A stretch of DNA of 64,000 nucleotides. It comes from Sphagnum compactum. Taxonomy: Eukaryota > Bryophyta > Sphagnopsida > Sphagnales. The position numbers and the translations under genes are program-made. A model generated the notes under the pieces. It made no database searches. It was not told where the DNA came from and saw nothing but the letters and a program-made list of their open reading frames with translations. Each line of letters begins with the position of its first letter. Position 1 is the stretch's first letter. Where the stretch lies: assembly GCA_965153455.1 (NCBI GenBank), contig OZ234496.1:20204304-20268303 (forward strand), given 5' to 3'. This document shows positions 1 to 10,929 of this stretch, piece by piece.

Positions 1-637
1 CAAGCAGAAAGCCGATGAAGTCGTCTCCCAGATTGAGAGTGAACACGGCAAGGCCATCGCAGTGCAGGGGGATGTGAGCAGCGCGAGCGCGATCAAGTCA
101 CTGTTCGATAAGGCCGAAGAAACGTTCGGCAAAGTCCACATCGTTGTGAACTGCGCAGGAATGCTACTCTCCAACTATCCGACTGTTGCGAAGACATCTG
201 AGGAGGATTGGGATAGAGTCTATGCTGTGAATACGAAGGGAACTTTCCTGGCCAGCAAGGAAGCGGCGCTTCGTATTCCACCGGGAGAAGGTGGTCGCAT
301 TGTCAACATAAGCACCACGATTGTCGCTACCCTGCTCCCCAACTACGCTGCCTACGCTTCCAGCAAAGCCGCAGTGGAGACCTTCACCAAGATCCTGGCA
401 AAGGAGCTCAGAGGGACCAAAATCACCGCCAATTGTGTAGCGCCAGGGCCTGTGGCCACAGAGCTTTTCTTCCGGGGTAAAACAGAGGCGCTCATAGAGA
501 CCATGTCCAAGCAGCCTCCTCTGGAAAGACTGGGCGAACCTGAAGACATTGCAGCTGTGGTGTCCTTCATTGTCAGTCCCCAGGGCGAATGGATCAATGG
601 TCAAGTCATTCGAGCTAATGGCGGTCTCGCAGCTTGA
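1..637 (+). CDS. SDR copy A, 3' part (NADPH-dependent aldehyde reductase-like)
   Basis: Classical short-chain dehydrogenase/reductase, probably reducing small reactive aldehydes or ketones with NAD(P)H. The window opens inside the codon matching residue 41 of the complete copies, so the cofactor motif is off-window. The frame runs from base 2 to the TGA at 635-637 without a break. Visible landmarks are the VVNCAG strand (canonical NNAG), the conserved Asn of VNTKG, the catalytic YASSK, and the tail GEWINGQVIRANGG typical of the plant aldehyde-reductase-like branch. The residue 13 before the catalytic Tyr is Thr in the run NISTT. It is closest to copy C: both share NCAG, MSKQPPLERLGEPED and GGLAA. 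Being intact to the stop it is probably a real gene, but its N-terminus cannot be judged. Exact substrate is unknown. Confidence 0.88.
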   Translation, partial: KQKADEVVSQIESEHGKAIAVQGDVSSASAIKSLFDKAEETFGKVHIVVNCAGMLLSNYPTVAKTSEEDWDRVYAVNTKGTFLASKEAALRIPPGEGGRIVNISTTIVATLLPNYAAYASSKAAVETFTKILAKELRGTKITANCVAPGPVATELFFRGKTEALIETMSKQPPLERLGEPEDIAAVVSFIVSPQGEWINGQVIRANGGLAA

Positions 638-639
638 GA

Positions 640-1085
640 GAGAGAGGAGCAAGTTGTGTCAATCCTCGCACATCTTCCATGTCAAGCAAGGTTCTCTTCC
701 TCACATGTCAGTAACCACCTCTTTGCATCTTTAGTATGATTCTAAGTTGTTTCATCTTCCTCACACATGTTTTGTAATCCCCTCTTGCATCTTTCACCCT
801 TGATCTTCATTTGTTTCATCCTCTTCCACAAATGTCAGAAGCAATCATCCCCTTGCATCTTCTTCAACATGATTTCGCTTCCATCTTCCTCACATGTCAG
901 CCATCTCTTTGCATCTTCAATGTTGATCTTCTCTCCCTCACATGTCAGTAATCCCCTCACGTTTGCAACATGACGTTCAATCATCTTTTCCTCACGTGTC
1001 AGGTTGAATCTGCTCACAATTTGAACTTGATGTTGCTTCCTCCTCCTCACATGTGGTTAACCTCCTCCGTGCATTTTCAAACAAC
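640..1085 (+). repeat. Degenerate 50-65 bp minisatellite 3' of SDR copy A
   Basis: About seven diverged units follow the stop codon. Each has the pattern CTTCCTCACATGTCAG, then CTCTTGCATCTT, then a CAACATGAT-like tail. The same array lies 3' of copy C with about eleven units, while copies B and D have only one unit. It probably overlaps the 3' UTR. No coding meaning is seen. Confidence 0.75.
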
Positions 1086-3478
1086 ATCAAGCAACACTTG
1101 CACCCAATTTGTACTTTCATGGAGCAATAAAGAGAGAGCATTTTATTTTTTGCCAAACTTTGAAAAAAGGCAATTTTAATAGAGTAGAGTATTTGTATTA
1201 TCCAAATTAAATGCAACCGCCACATAAAATTTTCTACTAAATTGTGCAACATGAAAGAAGTCATGGATTCAATAGACAAATAACAATCTTCATAAAAATG
1301 TATTAAGACCTTAAGTACACGTATGGAATGTATGATGTTGACATTATACATGGCATACAATGGAACTAGTGTTTGTTTTGACAAATTTTGTCATTGTTTT
1401 GAGAAAAACAATTTGGAATTTTTTGGAATGTTTTTCCTCATGTAAATTCAGTTTTTTTTCTACTTTTTTGGGGGAAAAGTTCACCAATTATTATTATTAT
1501 TTTTTTTAAAACCTTGTATTATAGAACAGAATTACCACTTGAAATGAATTTCCCAATTAGACCTTGATTTGAAGTCTTGAAGTAATATGCATATTGAAGA
1601 CTTTGGGGGGGAAAAAACCATAACTAGGGAATTTGAATTCCTTACATGGATGTTATAGGTCAATTACTATCACAAGTGGATAAAGTTCAAAACATTTACC
1701 TAACTAATTACCTATATGTTGGTTGAATTTGTTCTACTCAGTTGATGATTGGTGGATTATTATTACAAATGGAAATACTTTGAAACATTTTCAACCTATT
1801 ACATGTTGAATGTAGGTGCTCAATAGGTTTATAAGTAAGGCTACCTATGCATAAATAAGAGCTACCTATTCTCCCAAGTTCCCTTGCCAGCCACTTTGGA
1901 ATGGGCAAAATTCATGGGTACCAACTTTTTAAATCATTTCAGAAATCATCAACTTGAAATCTCAAAATTTAAGAAAATTACAAGGGAGGGAATTTTTTTT
2001 TTTAATTTATTTATTTTCCTTTTGTGGAAACTTAGAAGCTTCTTGCTTCAAGCCAGTGCACCATTGTAGAGTAAGTATTCAATAATTGATGACATTTCTG
2101 TATCCTATAATTTGGTGGAACATTATTTCTCTGCATTTTTGCAAACATAAAAAAAACGATTGAAAATTTTGTAAAAGGTTTTGTATCTTGTTAAAGGTTC
2201 AGAGTCTAGAGAACCTGCCAAAGAAGCTGCTTACATCCATTGCTGAAATTTTATTACTGTTTTTATTGTCAAAGTGAGTTTTGAAAAAGAAAATTATTAT
2301 TTGACACCCAAGTGCCAAAGTCGAAAAGGTACTATGTTATAGCTACCAATCAACCAAAATTTGGGTAATTTGATGATCTTTTTCCATTGAAATATCATGA
2401 AAAATCAAGGAGTTAAATCCATCACATATGCAATATGAAGTTGAAAACATAAACTTATTAAAGACCAACACTTGCATTAAGTATGGATGATTGCAATTCT
2501 TTTAATAATTCTTGCCCATATATGGAGGATTGCAATGGTTGATGTAATTTGTGGATTCTTTATTTATTTTTGACTATGAAAGATTGTTCAAGTTTCCAAA
2601 AGATTTCAAAAGTTGGCACCCATGAATTTTGCCCACTCCAAAGTGGCTTTTAAAGGAACTTGCGAGAATAGATAGCTCTTATTTATACATCTAGAGCCTT
2701 TCTCATAAACCTATGGAGTACCTATATGCAGCATGTAATATGTTGAAAATGTTTCAAAATATTTCCATTTGTAATAATAATCCATCAATAAATTAAAAAC
2801 TAAGTAGAAAAAAATCCACCAACATATAGATAATTATTTATGTAAATGTTTTGAACTTTGTCCACTTGTGATAATAATTGGCCAATGACATCTATGTAAT
2901 GAATTCAAATTCCTAGATAGGTTTTCTTCTCCCAAAGTTTTCAATATGCATACTACTTCAAGACTTCAAATGAATTTCTAATTGGGAAATTCATTTCAAG
3001 TGGAGGATTCTTTCCCTTTATACATGATAATTTTGTTCCATAGTCCAAGGTTTTTAAAAAAAATAAAAATCAGTGTATTTTTTCCTCAAAAAAATAGGAA
3101 AAGAATTGAATTGAAGCTACGAAAAAAAATTCCAAAACTTTCCCAAGTTTTTTTCAAAAATATGACAAAATTTGTTGAAAAGAACACTAGTTCCATTGTA
3201 TTCCATGTATAATGTCAACATCATACATGTTCCACAGGTGTAATTAAAATCTTAATACATTTTTTGAAAATTATTATTTGTGTAGTGAATCCATGACTCT
3301 TTCATTTTGCACAATATTAGTAGAATATTTTATGCAGTGATTGCATTTAATTTGGATAATGCGAATATTCTACTTTATTAAATTTTCCTTCTTTCAAAGT
3401 TTTATGATTAATTAAATGCTCTCTCTTTATTGCTTGATGAAAATACGAATTGGGTGCAAGCGTTCCTCTAACTTTATC
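1086..3478. repeat. Imperfect inverted repeat where the A and B flanks meet
   Basis: Positions about 1086-1934 (3' flank of copy A) match the reverse complement of about 2612-3478 (3' flank of copy B). Landmarks: CAACACTTGCACCCAATTTG near 1090 against its complement near 3450, and CACTTTGGAATGGGCAAAAT near 1892 against its complement near 2630. The intervening 1935-2611 has no partner in the left arm but is found in forward orientation at about 51640-52330 downstream of copy D. The arms differ by many small changes, so this is an old head-on junction. No gene is seen inside; the flanking AT-rich DNA up to 5480 also holds no gene I can support. Confidence 0.75.
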
Positions 3479-5536
3479 CATTAGTCCATTTACAAACATA
3501 CCACAAGTTGACCAACATAAAATAAAAACTATTGGAAATTTTGCCATAATTTTTTTAATTTTTAAATGACATACAAAATTCATCATTTATCATTTGACAT
3601 ACTCGAACTTCACATAAAGTACCCTCGCATTGTTTCATACATATTTTTTGATTTTTTATATGGTTAAAAAGAATTGTTAGTATTTTTTTTGTGATATATA
3701 TTGATTTTTTATTGTATTGAAAATTTTGTTTTTGTTAATATCATAGTGATGTCGTAAGAACAATAATTTACACAATTTAAAAAGTACTCTCCGACTTGTC
3801 AGAGTAACTTTCACTAAGTGGAAATTATTTATTAGCCTATCCTTCCTCACTATCCACATCATTGTAACATTGTCTTTTTTACACAGTCATTGTCACAACA
3901 ACGCTTTATGTAAGAGAAGGGTTTGCTAATAAACTCTTCTCTTATACTTTTAAATTTCAAAAATGTTTCAAAAAATGAGAAGGAAAAAAAATTGAATACA
4001 ATTCTCAAAGAAAGAATAAATAAATAAAATCTGAATACAAAAGCCTTGAAGGTCGATCATATTGTTGAGTTTGGTGAGGTGTGTGCTAAGTCGAAATTGA
4101 AAACGTAAAATCAAATGTTTGACACATAAAAAGAGAATTGGTGAAATGCATTTGTGCGAATACAATATAAGTTTGTGCATAAGTTCTACTTGCATAATAG
4201 TGGACCATGGATAGGCTTTATTAGGGTTTACATCTAAACTTTAAAATCATTAATAACACAAAATCGCACCATGCACTTGCAATTCACTTTTTAATTTTTC
4301 ACACACATCCCCATTCCTTCGTTTCCATATTATGGTCATCAACATTAACCAAAGATTTAAACTCATATCCATAGCCATACTTTGTTTTGTAACATCAGGA
4401 TTTCCCCCCACTCATCCCCCTACCTTTTTTCCCCAATTTTGTGGCGTATACCTGCATTGGTGATCATACACAAGAGGAATTAACCAAATCTGGTCCTAGG
4501 TAAGAAAGGAAAATAAATAAATTTGAAAATCTTGCCATATTTTGGAGAACCTATTGTCTTAATTGCTGATTTCAGAAATATTTTCCTTTTAAACTTTTGC
4601 TTTGGCACATTTTTTTCCTCACAAAAATCATTTGAATTAGGTCGCTTTGAGTTTCTTTATCACCCAAGTGTTTAAAAAAGAAAAAGTAAAGATGCTATAA
4701 TAACATATACGTGAATATTTCCTTACATGTTAAATGCCAAAAAATTAAAAAATACTATCAAAGGGAAAAAATAAAACTCAAAGGCAAAGAAGGGCAACTT
4801 CATAGGAAATTTGCTATAGGAAAAAAAATTCCCAACCAAGCACACAAACAACCATCACAAAAATGAGGAGGTCATGTGAACCTAAATTGTTGTTTGATGA
4901 TCAAATAAGAATGAAGGAGCTCCTGATGGTTGCTAGTTGCACGCAAGCTTTACATGGCAGAATGTGTCATAAGTAATAAATGCAAATATCTTATTCAAGA
5001 TCATAAAAATACATTTGAATGTCTTTCTTTACAATTTAGTATAAGAGAAAGGTCTATCAGCAAACTATTCTCTTAACTAAAGAGTTGTCACAGATGGTGA
5101 TATTACAAAAGTACAGTGTTGTAGTGGCACTAAAAAGGGACAAGCTAGTGGATAACTTCTGTGACAAGTTGGAAAGTATGTTTTGGATTGTGTAAGTTAT
5201 TGTAACATTGCTTCTACATTATTGAACACAGCCAGGGACCAAAATATACAAAAGAAAAATAAAATGTTACATTGCTTTATGGGTAATAAAGAATATTATA
5301 TAAAACTCATTGCATGCAAAGAAGATCCCCTAAGCTTTAAATCCCAGGAGTGCAACATAAATGATGATGCACATATCTTATTCAAGACCATAAAAATATG
5401 TTTGAGTATCTTTCCTCACAACTTCGAATCATATCGAAGATGCAAAGAGGTGGTTACTGACATTTGAGGAAGAGAACCTTGACATGTGGACGATGCGAGA
5501 GGATTGACACAGCTTGCTCCTCTCTCACTCTCTCTC

Positions 5537-6295
5537 TCAAATTCCGAAACCGCCATTAGCTCGAATGACTTGACCATTGATCCATTCGCCTTCGGGACTG
5601 ACAATGAAGGACACCACAGCCGCAATGTCTTCAGGTTGTCCCAGTCTTTCCAGAGGAGGCTCCTTGGTCCAGGTCTCTATGAGCGCCTCTGTTGTACCCC
5701 GTAAGAGAAGCTCCGTGGCCACCGGCCCGGGCGCTACACAATTGGCGGTGATTTTGGTCCCTCTGAGCTCCTTTGCCAGGATCTTGGTGAACGTCTCCAC
5801 CGCGGCTTTGCTGGAAGTGTAGACGGCGAAGTTGGGGAACAGGACAGCGACAAGCGAGCTGGTTATGTTGACAATGCGACCACCTTCTCCCGGTGGAATG
5901 CGAAGCGCCGCTTCCTTGCTGGCCAGGAAAGTTCCCTTCGTATTCACAGCATAGACTCTATCCCAATCCTCCTCAGATGCCTGCGCAACAGTCGGATAGC
6001 TGTCGAGTACCATTCCTGCGCTGTTCACAACGATGTGCACTTTGCCGAACGTTTCTTCCGCCTTGTCGAACAGTGCCTTGATCGCGCTCGCGCTGCTCAC
6101 ATCCCCCTGCACTGCGATGGCCTTGCCGTGTTCACTCTCGATCTGGGAGACGACTTCATCGGCTTTCTGCTTGTTGCTAGAGTAGTTCACCACCACAGAG
6201 GCTCCTTGCTTAGCCAAGTTGAGAGAAATCTGCCTCCCGATTCCTTGTGATCCTCCCGTCACTACGGCAGTCTTTCCCTGCAACGACGCTGCCAT
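5537..6295 (-). CDS. SDR copy B (NADPH-dependent aldehyde reductase-like)
   Basis: Complete intronless frame of 252 residues, the usual length for a classical SDR without a transit peptide. TGGSQGIG at residues 13-20 is the cofactor-binding loop, with Arg21 after it as often seen in NADP-preferring members. VVNSAG (residues 89-94) holds the central strand, and the catalytic set is Asn118, Ser146, Tyr159 and Lys163. The C-terminal GEWINGQVIRANGG is typical of the plant aldehyde-reductase-like group. The ATG was chosen because it follows a conserved splice-acceptor-like sequence by a few bases, as in copies C and D, and gives the family N-terminus. It faces copy A tail to tail. It is the only one of the four with Ser at position 146; the others have Thr. 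The likely role is detoxifying or metabolic carbonyl reduction; the substrate is not known. Confidence 0.92.
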   Translation of the reverse strand: MAASLQGKTAVVTGGSQGIGRQISLNLAKQGASVVVNYSSNKQKADEVVSQIESEHGKAIAVQGDVSSASAIKALFDKAEETFGKVHIVVNSAGMVLDSYPTVAQASEEDWDRVYAVNTKGTFLASKEAALRIPPGEGGRIVNITSSLVAVLFPNFAVYTSSKAAVETFTKILAKELRGTKITANCVAPGPVATELLLRGTTEALIETWTKEPPLERLGQPEDIAAVVSFIVSPEGEWINGQVIRANGGFGI

Positions 6296-6303
6296 CTCCG
6301 CTC

Positions 6304-7107
6304 CTGCAAAGAAAGAACGAAGCTCAAATAGACGAGGACATCAAGCTCTCAAGACACAAGAAAAGCCAGAATTGACGACGGAAAAGGCTTTCTCTGCCAA
6401 GAAACTCCCCGAGTTTTCAACAGAACCGGAGCTCAAGGAGCACAGAGCTCGCACAACGAAAAGCCTGAAATCGACTCTGCACAGAGCATGCTGAGAGGAA
6501 GAACCTGAAATGCAGTCACGTTTGGCGAAAGTTTCCAGGCGAGTCTTGCGTGCTGGTTTCCAACAAAATGTGATCTCGAGAAACAGGAGGCACTCGCACA
6601 AAATTTAAGCCCGGCAAAACAAAGGATGAACACAAGAATCTCGGAATCCGCTGCTGCTACTGTCTGGTGGTCCAAACCGATGATGATAATCCTGTTACGA
6701 CAAACACGTGAGTATCGTGAGCTCCAGAATACTGCAGCGAGTCACAAGAAAGACAACAGGGGACCGGAAATCACCGATCTAGCGCTACAAAAGAAAACAG
6801 ACTCGAGAGGAGAAGAAAGACTCGAAATAGAGAACATCAAAGCACCTGCTCCTCACACATCCGGCAGCCAGATCCAAACTCGAGAAAAGCGGTATTTTCC
6901 TAAAACCAAAACAAAACAAAACAATTACGAAAGAGAAAGCAAATCTCCAGTCACAGGACATGGAGTATCTGAACACGAAGAAAAGCAGGATTGAAGTGGG
7001 CGACGAGATGACCTTTTCTTAAATAAAACTAGCGCATGCGGATTTCCTAGGAAGCCGCTCACGAACATTCATTCCGCAGTGGGAAGCCGCTCACTAACAT
7101 TCATTCC
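6304..7107 (-). promoter_or_regulatory. Leader and promoter region of SDR copy B
   Basis: Reading on the minus strand, a TATA-like CTTAAATAAAAC complement lies at 7018-7029. Further upstream are two copies of a block with period 32 (about 7050-7107) containing GAATGTTC or a near variant. A pyrimidine-rich TTCTTTCTTTGCAG ends at 6304, nine bases before the ATG, and looks like a 3' splice site, so the roughly 0.7-kb leader probably contains an intron. The donor could not be fixed. The same layout precedes copies C and D. Confidence 0.55.
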
Positions 7108-7303
7108 AAGAGATTGAAAACAAAGAAGAGAACAAGGCTTACTGTTCAAAATTGTAAATACGAGAATAGTTCTTGGGTAGCTTGGACAGTAGCCTTCTTT
7201 TTTTTTCTTTTTTTTCTTTTTTCTTTTTCTTTGGTTTAAAAATGTCAAAAACATTCAGAATTATTTTATTGAAAGGATAATTTTTATGAAATTCCAAAAT
7301 AAA

Positions 7304-7329
7304 TACATACATACATACATACATACATA
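7304..7329. repeat. (ACAT)n microsatellite
   Basis: A run of ACAT units; the matching site in the other segment copy (46695-46720) is a shorter, interrupted TATG run. A T-rich stretch lies just before it at about 7197-7232. Confidence 0.9.
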
Positions 7330-7926
7330 TGTAGGTACATCTCAAAATCTGTTGAGAGCAAGAGGGAGCATACTAATGAATCTTGATATCAAAAGGATAG
7401 AGGTAAAGAAAAATTAAGAAGTTGCATAGTACTAAGGTATGTTCATTGAAAGTTCAGACCAGTGATCTAATCTCAAGAGTGCATTACTCTCCATTTATAG
7501 GCACAATGTATGCTACTTTGATCACATATTATGGACTACGGGACATAACCGGTGAGCCATAAGATGCCACCGGACAGAATGACATAGTGGAAGGGCTGGA
7601 TTTCATGTGCCTGTAACCCGTGAGTATCCCAACGGCCTGATTGAGCCTGTAGTCGCTATCGCAATAGCCACGCTGTACCCATCGGGCTGCCAGCTCTGAA
7701 CGAATGCGGTGATGCCACATCATTGAAAATCCCCCACAAACCGGTTATGTACTATTGACCCTTATGTTGTTTAACCCAAAATTCAATTACCTGGATCAGG
7801 ACTTGAAGTTTACCACTAACCCAGGTTTAAACAAAAAACATTGAAGATAGGTCTATGGAGTCAATGCCTGCCTCTTTGCAAAGATGGTCCAGTGACTGCA
7901 ACAGCAAGTGAAGCCTTGGGCCATTG

Positions 7927-8375
7927 CTAAGTTAAAGCCTGCAAGCTCAACATAGTATGCTTAAAAGGCCCTTCCTTGTCATCATTCACCTCTGTCATTT
8001 CTCTCTCAACTTGATCTAATTTCATGAGAGCTGCAACAATCTTTGCCCATGTGGCAGTCCAAACAACATTCCCATGCATGGCAGGTTGAGAGCTCCACAG
8101 AAGGGGGGGGGGGAGGGCGGGCACTGGATTGTCTTGGACCAGAATGCAATGAAACTGCATAATACTTACTTCAAACAAATAATAAAAAGTTTGTGTGCAA
8201 GAAACCAACCAAGTGTGCACAGGTAGAAAAAGCTACATGGTATTTGGACTATTGATGAAGGGAGAAGATGGTGAAGCTCCTCCAAGCTAGATCCAAGTAC
8301 CAATGCCAATTTAATCACCATCTTATGTTTGACACCACCAACCCTAGAGAGCAAAAGTTTCCACAAACCAGACAT
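7927..8375 (-). other. Two unrecognised open frames inside the segment
   Basis: Two overlapping minus-strand frames (8166-8375, 69 codons; 7927-8220, 97 codons) are preserved almost unchanged in the other segment copy (45652-45861 and 45807-46100). The end of the second frame reads like protein, with WAKIVAALMKLDQVEREM followed by an acidic stretch. The first frame has a hydrophobic tail. A G-run near 8104-8121 lies within the second frame, and GTAAGT-like and TGCAG sequences near 8160 could be splice sites. I do not recognise the family. Shared frames may simply reflect recent duplication. Confidence 0.25.
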
Positions 8376-8515
8376 CTACAACAGTTCCACAATGGCAAAA
8401 CCTTGAAAAATTATTTGGAAGCTTAAAATCATCCAGTGATAATAGATAGAACAATTGGGTCAATTGAGTCTTAGGTTTGATCTGCATTCTTCTGCCTAGA
8501 TTGGGATCTTTCAGG

Positions 8516-8732
8516 ATGTTCAGACAAAAAGTTGTTAGATACAAGAGAAAAAGAGCATATGAGTCTGAAGAGGATTTGTTGGAAGAAGATGGAGATGTAA
8601 ATGAAGAAGCTAGTTTGGTCTCTTTCTGTTGTTGCAGTAGATGAGGAGCCTGTAGTAAGGAGAGGAGACAAGTCTTTCGAGAGACATCATCAGAAGGAAC
8701 TGAATGTTTTCACTCAATTGGTAGGGGCAAAG
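8516..8732 (+). pseudogene. Exon-like fragments of an unrecognised gene
   Basis: A charged frame starts at the ATG at 8516 after an acceptor-like TCTTTCAG and includes VVRYKRKRAYESEEDLLEED. It runs to a second acceptor-like TTCTGTTGTTGCAG near 8636. After that site another frame, beginning DEEPVVRRGDKSFERHH, stays open to a TAA at about 8730. In the partner copy (minus strand, 45290-45550) the second part has an in-frame 3-base insertion and then a 1-base insertion that shifts the frame. The in-frame indel and exon-like edges suggest leftover exons of a real gene, not random ORFs. No function can be given. Confidence 0.3.
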
Positions 8733-8759
8733 ATACTGACACAATAATAATGCATGAAT

Positions 8760-8777
8760 CCCTAAACCCTAAACCCT
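8760..8777 (+). repeat. Short telomere-like CCCTAAA repeat
   Basis: Two and a half units of the plant telomere-type repeat CCCTAAA. The partner site at about 45247-45258 keeps only one and a half units. Too short to be a former telomere. Confidence 0.7.
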
Positions 8778-10677
8778 GAAGGATGCCAAGACGGGTTTTA
8801 CCTCTTACCATTCTCTGATGTTTCCAACCTCTGCGGTTGCTACTGTCTATGTGAGCTTTGTCTAGTTCATGAATGTCTTTTTTTTGTCTTTTCTGTTGTG
8901 CTTTCTCTCAAAATGGAACTCAAAATCATGTTTGCAAGATTGACATTCCAAGATCCATATACAAAAAAAAAGCTCGATCATCTGAGTGGATCAATGGCAT
9001 GGAAATCCTTCCCCTTGTCAAGTGGGTTAGCTGAAATGTTCTAACTTTTCTGCAGAGGTTGCCAATTCCATAACAAAGAAAAATGCCAATTTTTTGTTTT
9101 AATGGGCATCATTTTGTGACACGGTTTGAATAAGCGGATAGGGTTATATTTCAGCAGAATTTTTTTTGAAAAATAATAGACCAAATATGCCAAAAACAGT
9201 TGAACATATAAGTTGAAATGCTTAACTATGCTGCACAATAAACACAAAGACCAGCTGCATATCTACAAGACAAGCTGGTCTCTTATTAGTAACCTGAAAC
9301 CTCAGAATTTTAAATCCAAATGTCAAAGAAAAAAATTCAAACTAGTCAGCAAGTAACTACCGAACCAACCCAGGTATTAGAGTATAGGGAACATCTACTC
9401 TGCAAGAGATCATACCTCAATTGTGAAGGGTGAAAGGAGTGCCCACCAAAGGACTGTAGATAGTCAGCAAGAAAATTACCAAAACAAAGAGTTACCTTCA
9501 TCCCCCAGAATCTGATGGTTGCCAATCTATTTACATTGGTGATGGATCGTCTTCGCTTTGTAAAGATTAGACATACTCTTGAAGCATGTAGGGGTTTAGG
9601 ACAGTCGTGATGCAATGTTTTGGGGATATTAGAGTTTTTCTTAAAGTCATCTTGTCTTCACCCTATCTTTTCACCCCCTATCCCCTCTTTGTGTGTGGTC
9701 CGCCAAGTAAGGAAATTTTATTAAATCTGGGTATCAAATGCTGAAACTCAGCATTTAATGCACAAATCGAGATAATTATAGTAATTGTACATGAAGGAGT
9801 AGTGAAAATATATGTAGCACCAGTGGAGGGGCCGAGGAAAAAGGAAAGACGGGTCAAAATCGGATGAAACTCAGTTTGGCACAAAAGGTGGTGCATTTCT
9901 GAGTTTGACCCCCCCCTTGAAGGCTAATGTACTTTATTACATGTGTTTTTTTTACTCTCAGCCGGTTTCGGACCAAACTCAGGGTACTGGTGCCGTGTTT
10001 TCCTGACTTTACTGAAAACTCTATTAGTTCAAAGGGTGCATAAGTACATGAAATTCGTGGATGTTTTGTTAGTCCTACCAGTAGAGTTATAATGGTTTGA
10101 GTGATATGTTTTTTGACCATTAAAACACATGGTAATGTAGTACACATTGTCGTGTTGCGAGCATGTATAACTTTTGCTATAGTTCACAATTCGTTTATAA
10201 TTTTTTGAACAACACTTTAAGGACACCCATATCCAAAAAATTTACACTTATGTAAAGTCTCTCACCCAAAAGTGGAACTTTGGAATTATCACAATTAAAG
10301 CCAAAATCCTAGACCCTTCAAAGCTTAAGACAATGCTATGCAATTTCCATTCAACAAGTGTAAGAGAAATTGGAACAATACCTGATGTTGTGAATAATTT
10401 CTTGGATACAAAAAAGGATGTGTTAATTTCACAATTATGTTTCTTAGTAGTTGAAACAACAAATCTCAATGTGTCATCCTGAATTCATTCCAAAGGTGCA
10501 TAATATTCATTATATTTTTGTGATATATTTGCATGATGCTTAGCCAATACCTCACGGCCAAGGAAAGGCCCTCAGAAAGGCCCTATTATTTTCTTGGAGC
10601 ATTCCCACAAAGTGTGTAAAATATGCGCATACCTTACCATGTCGTCACTTGACAATTTTTGAATGGGTGAAGAAGGG

Positions 10678-10923
10678 AATTTTTTCTTTTTTGTTTTTTC
10701 TTTTTTTTGCATCATGAAAAGGTTCAACATACTTGCCCCAATGTTTTTTTTAATTTTGTTTGATTCTGATGTTGTCACACTAGCAATCATCCACAAGGGC
10801 ATTTTTTTCTTTTTTCTTTTTTCTTTTTTTTGCATCATGAAAAGGTTCAACATACTTGCCCCAATGTTTTTTTTAATTTTGTTTGATTTTGATGTTGTCA
10901 CACTAGCAATCATCCACAAGGAG
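10678..10923. repeat. 123-bp tandem duplication
   Basis: GCATCATGAAAAGGTTCAAC at 10709 recurs at 10832, and the two 123-bp units are almost identical outside their T-rich starts. It lies just outside the large duplicated segment. The long frames seen on both strands here come from poly-T/poly-A runs and are not genes. Confidence 0.85.
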
Positions 10924-10929
10924 ATTTAG

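Larger units (their letters stand above)
1935..10622 (-). repeat. Segmental duplication copy 1, carrying SDR copy B
   Basis: This segment reappears in opposite orientation at about 43379-52350. The match was followed by eye from 10622 (beside TTCCCACAAAGTGTG; partner CACACTTTGTGGGAATGCTC at 43390) through the SDR gene to the junction at about 1935. The copies differ by scattered substitutions and small indels. The largest difference seen is upstream of the SDR gene: about 220 bp at 46885-47105 are missing here, and copy C supports at least part of that being original. Apart from the features listed inside it, the segment is AT-rich with no gene I can support. Confidence 0.8.

Noticed and set aside
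164-652. Long open frames antisense to the SDR genes (also 13350-13904, 5486-5704 and 47977-48225)
   Set aside because: They recur opposite every SDR copy because GC-rich coding sequence leaves the other strand open. They have no start context, homology or independent conservation.
8760-8777. Interstitial telomere or fusion point
   Set aside because: Only two and a half CCCTAAA units with no degenerate extension; the partner locus has fewer. More like a chance telo-box.
10572-10929. Frames of 88-115 codons on both strands
   Set aside because: Built from poly-T/poly-A runs within a 123-bp tandem duplication; the protein is low complexity repeated twice.
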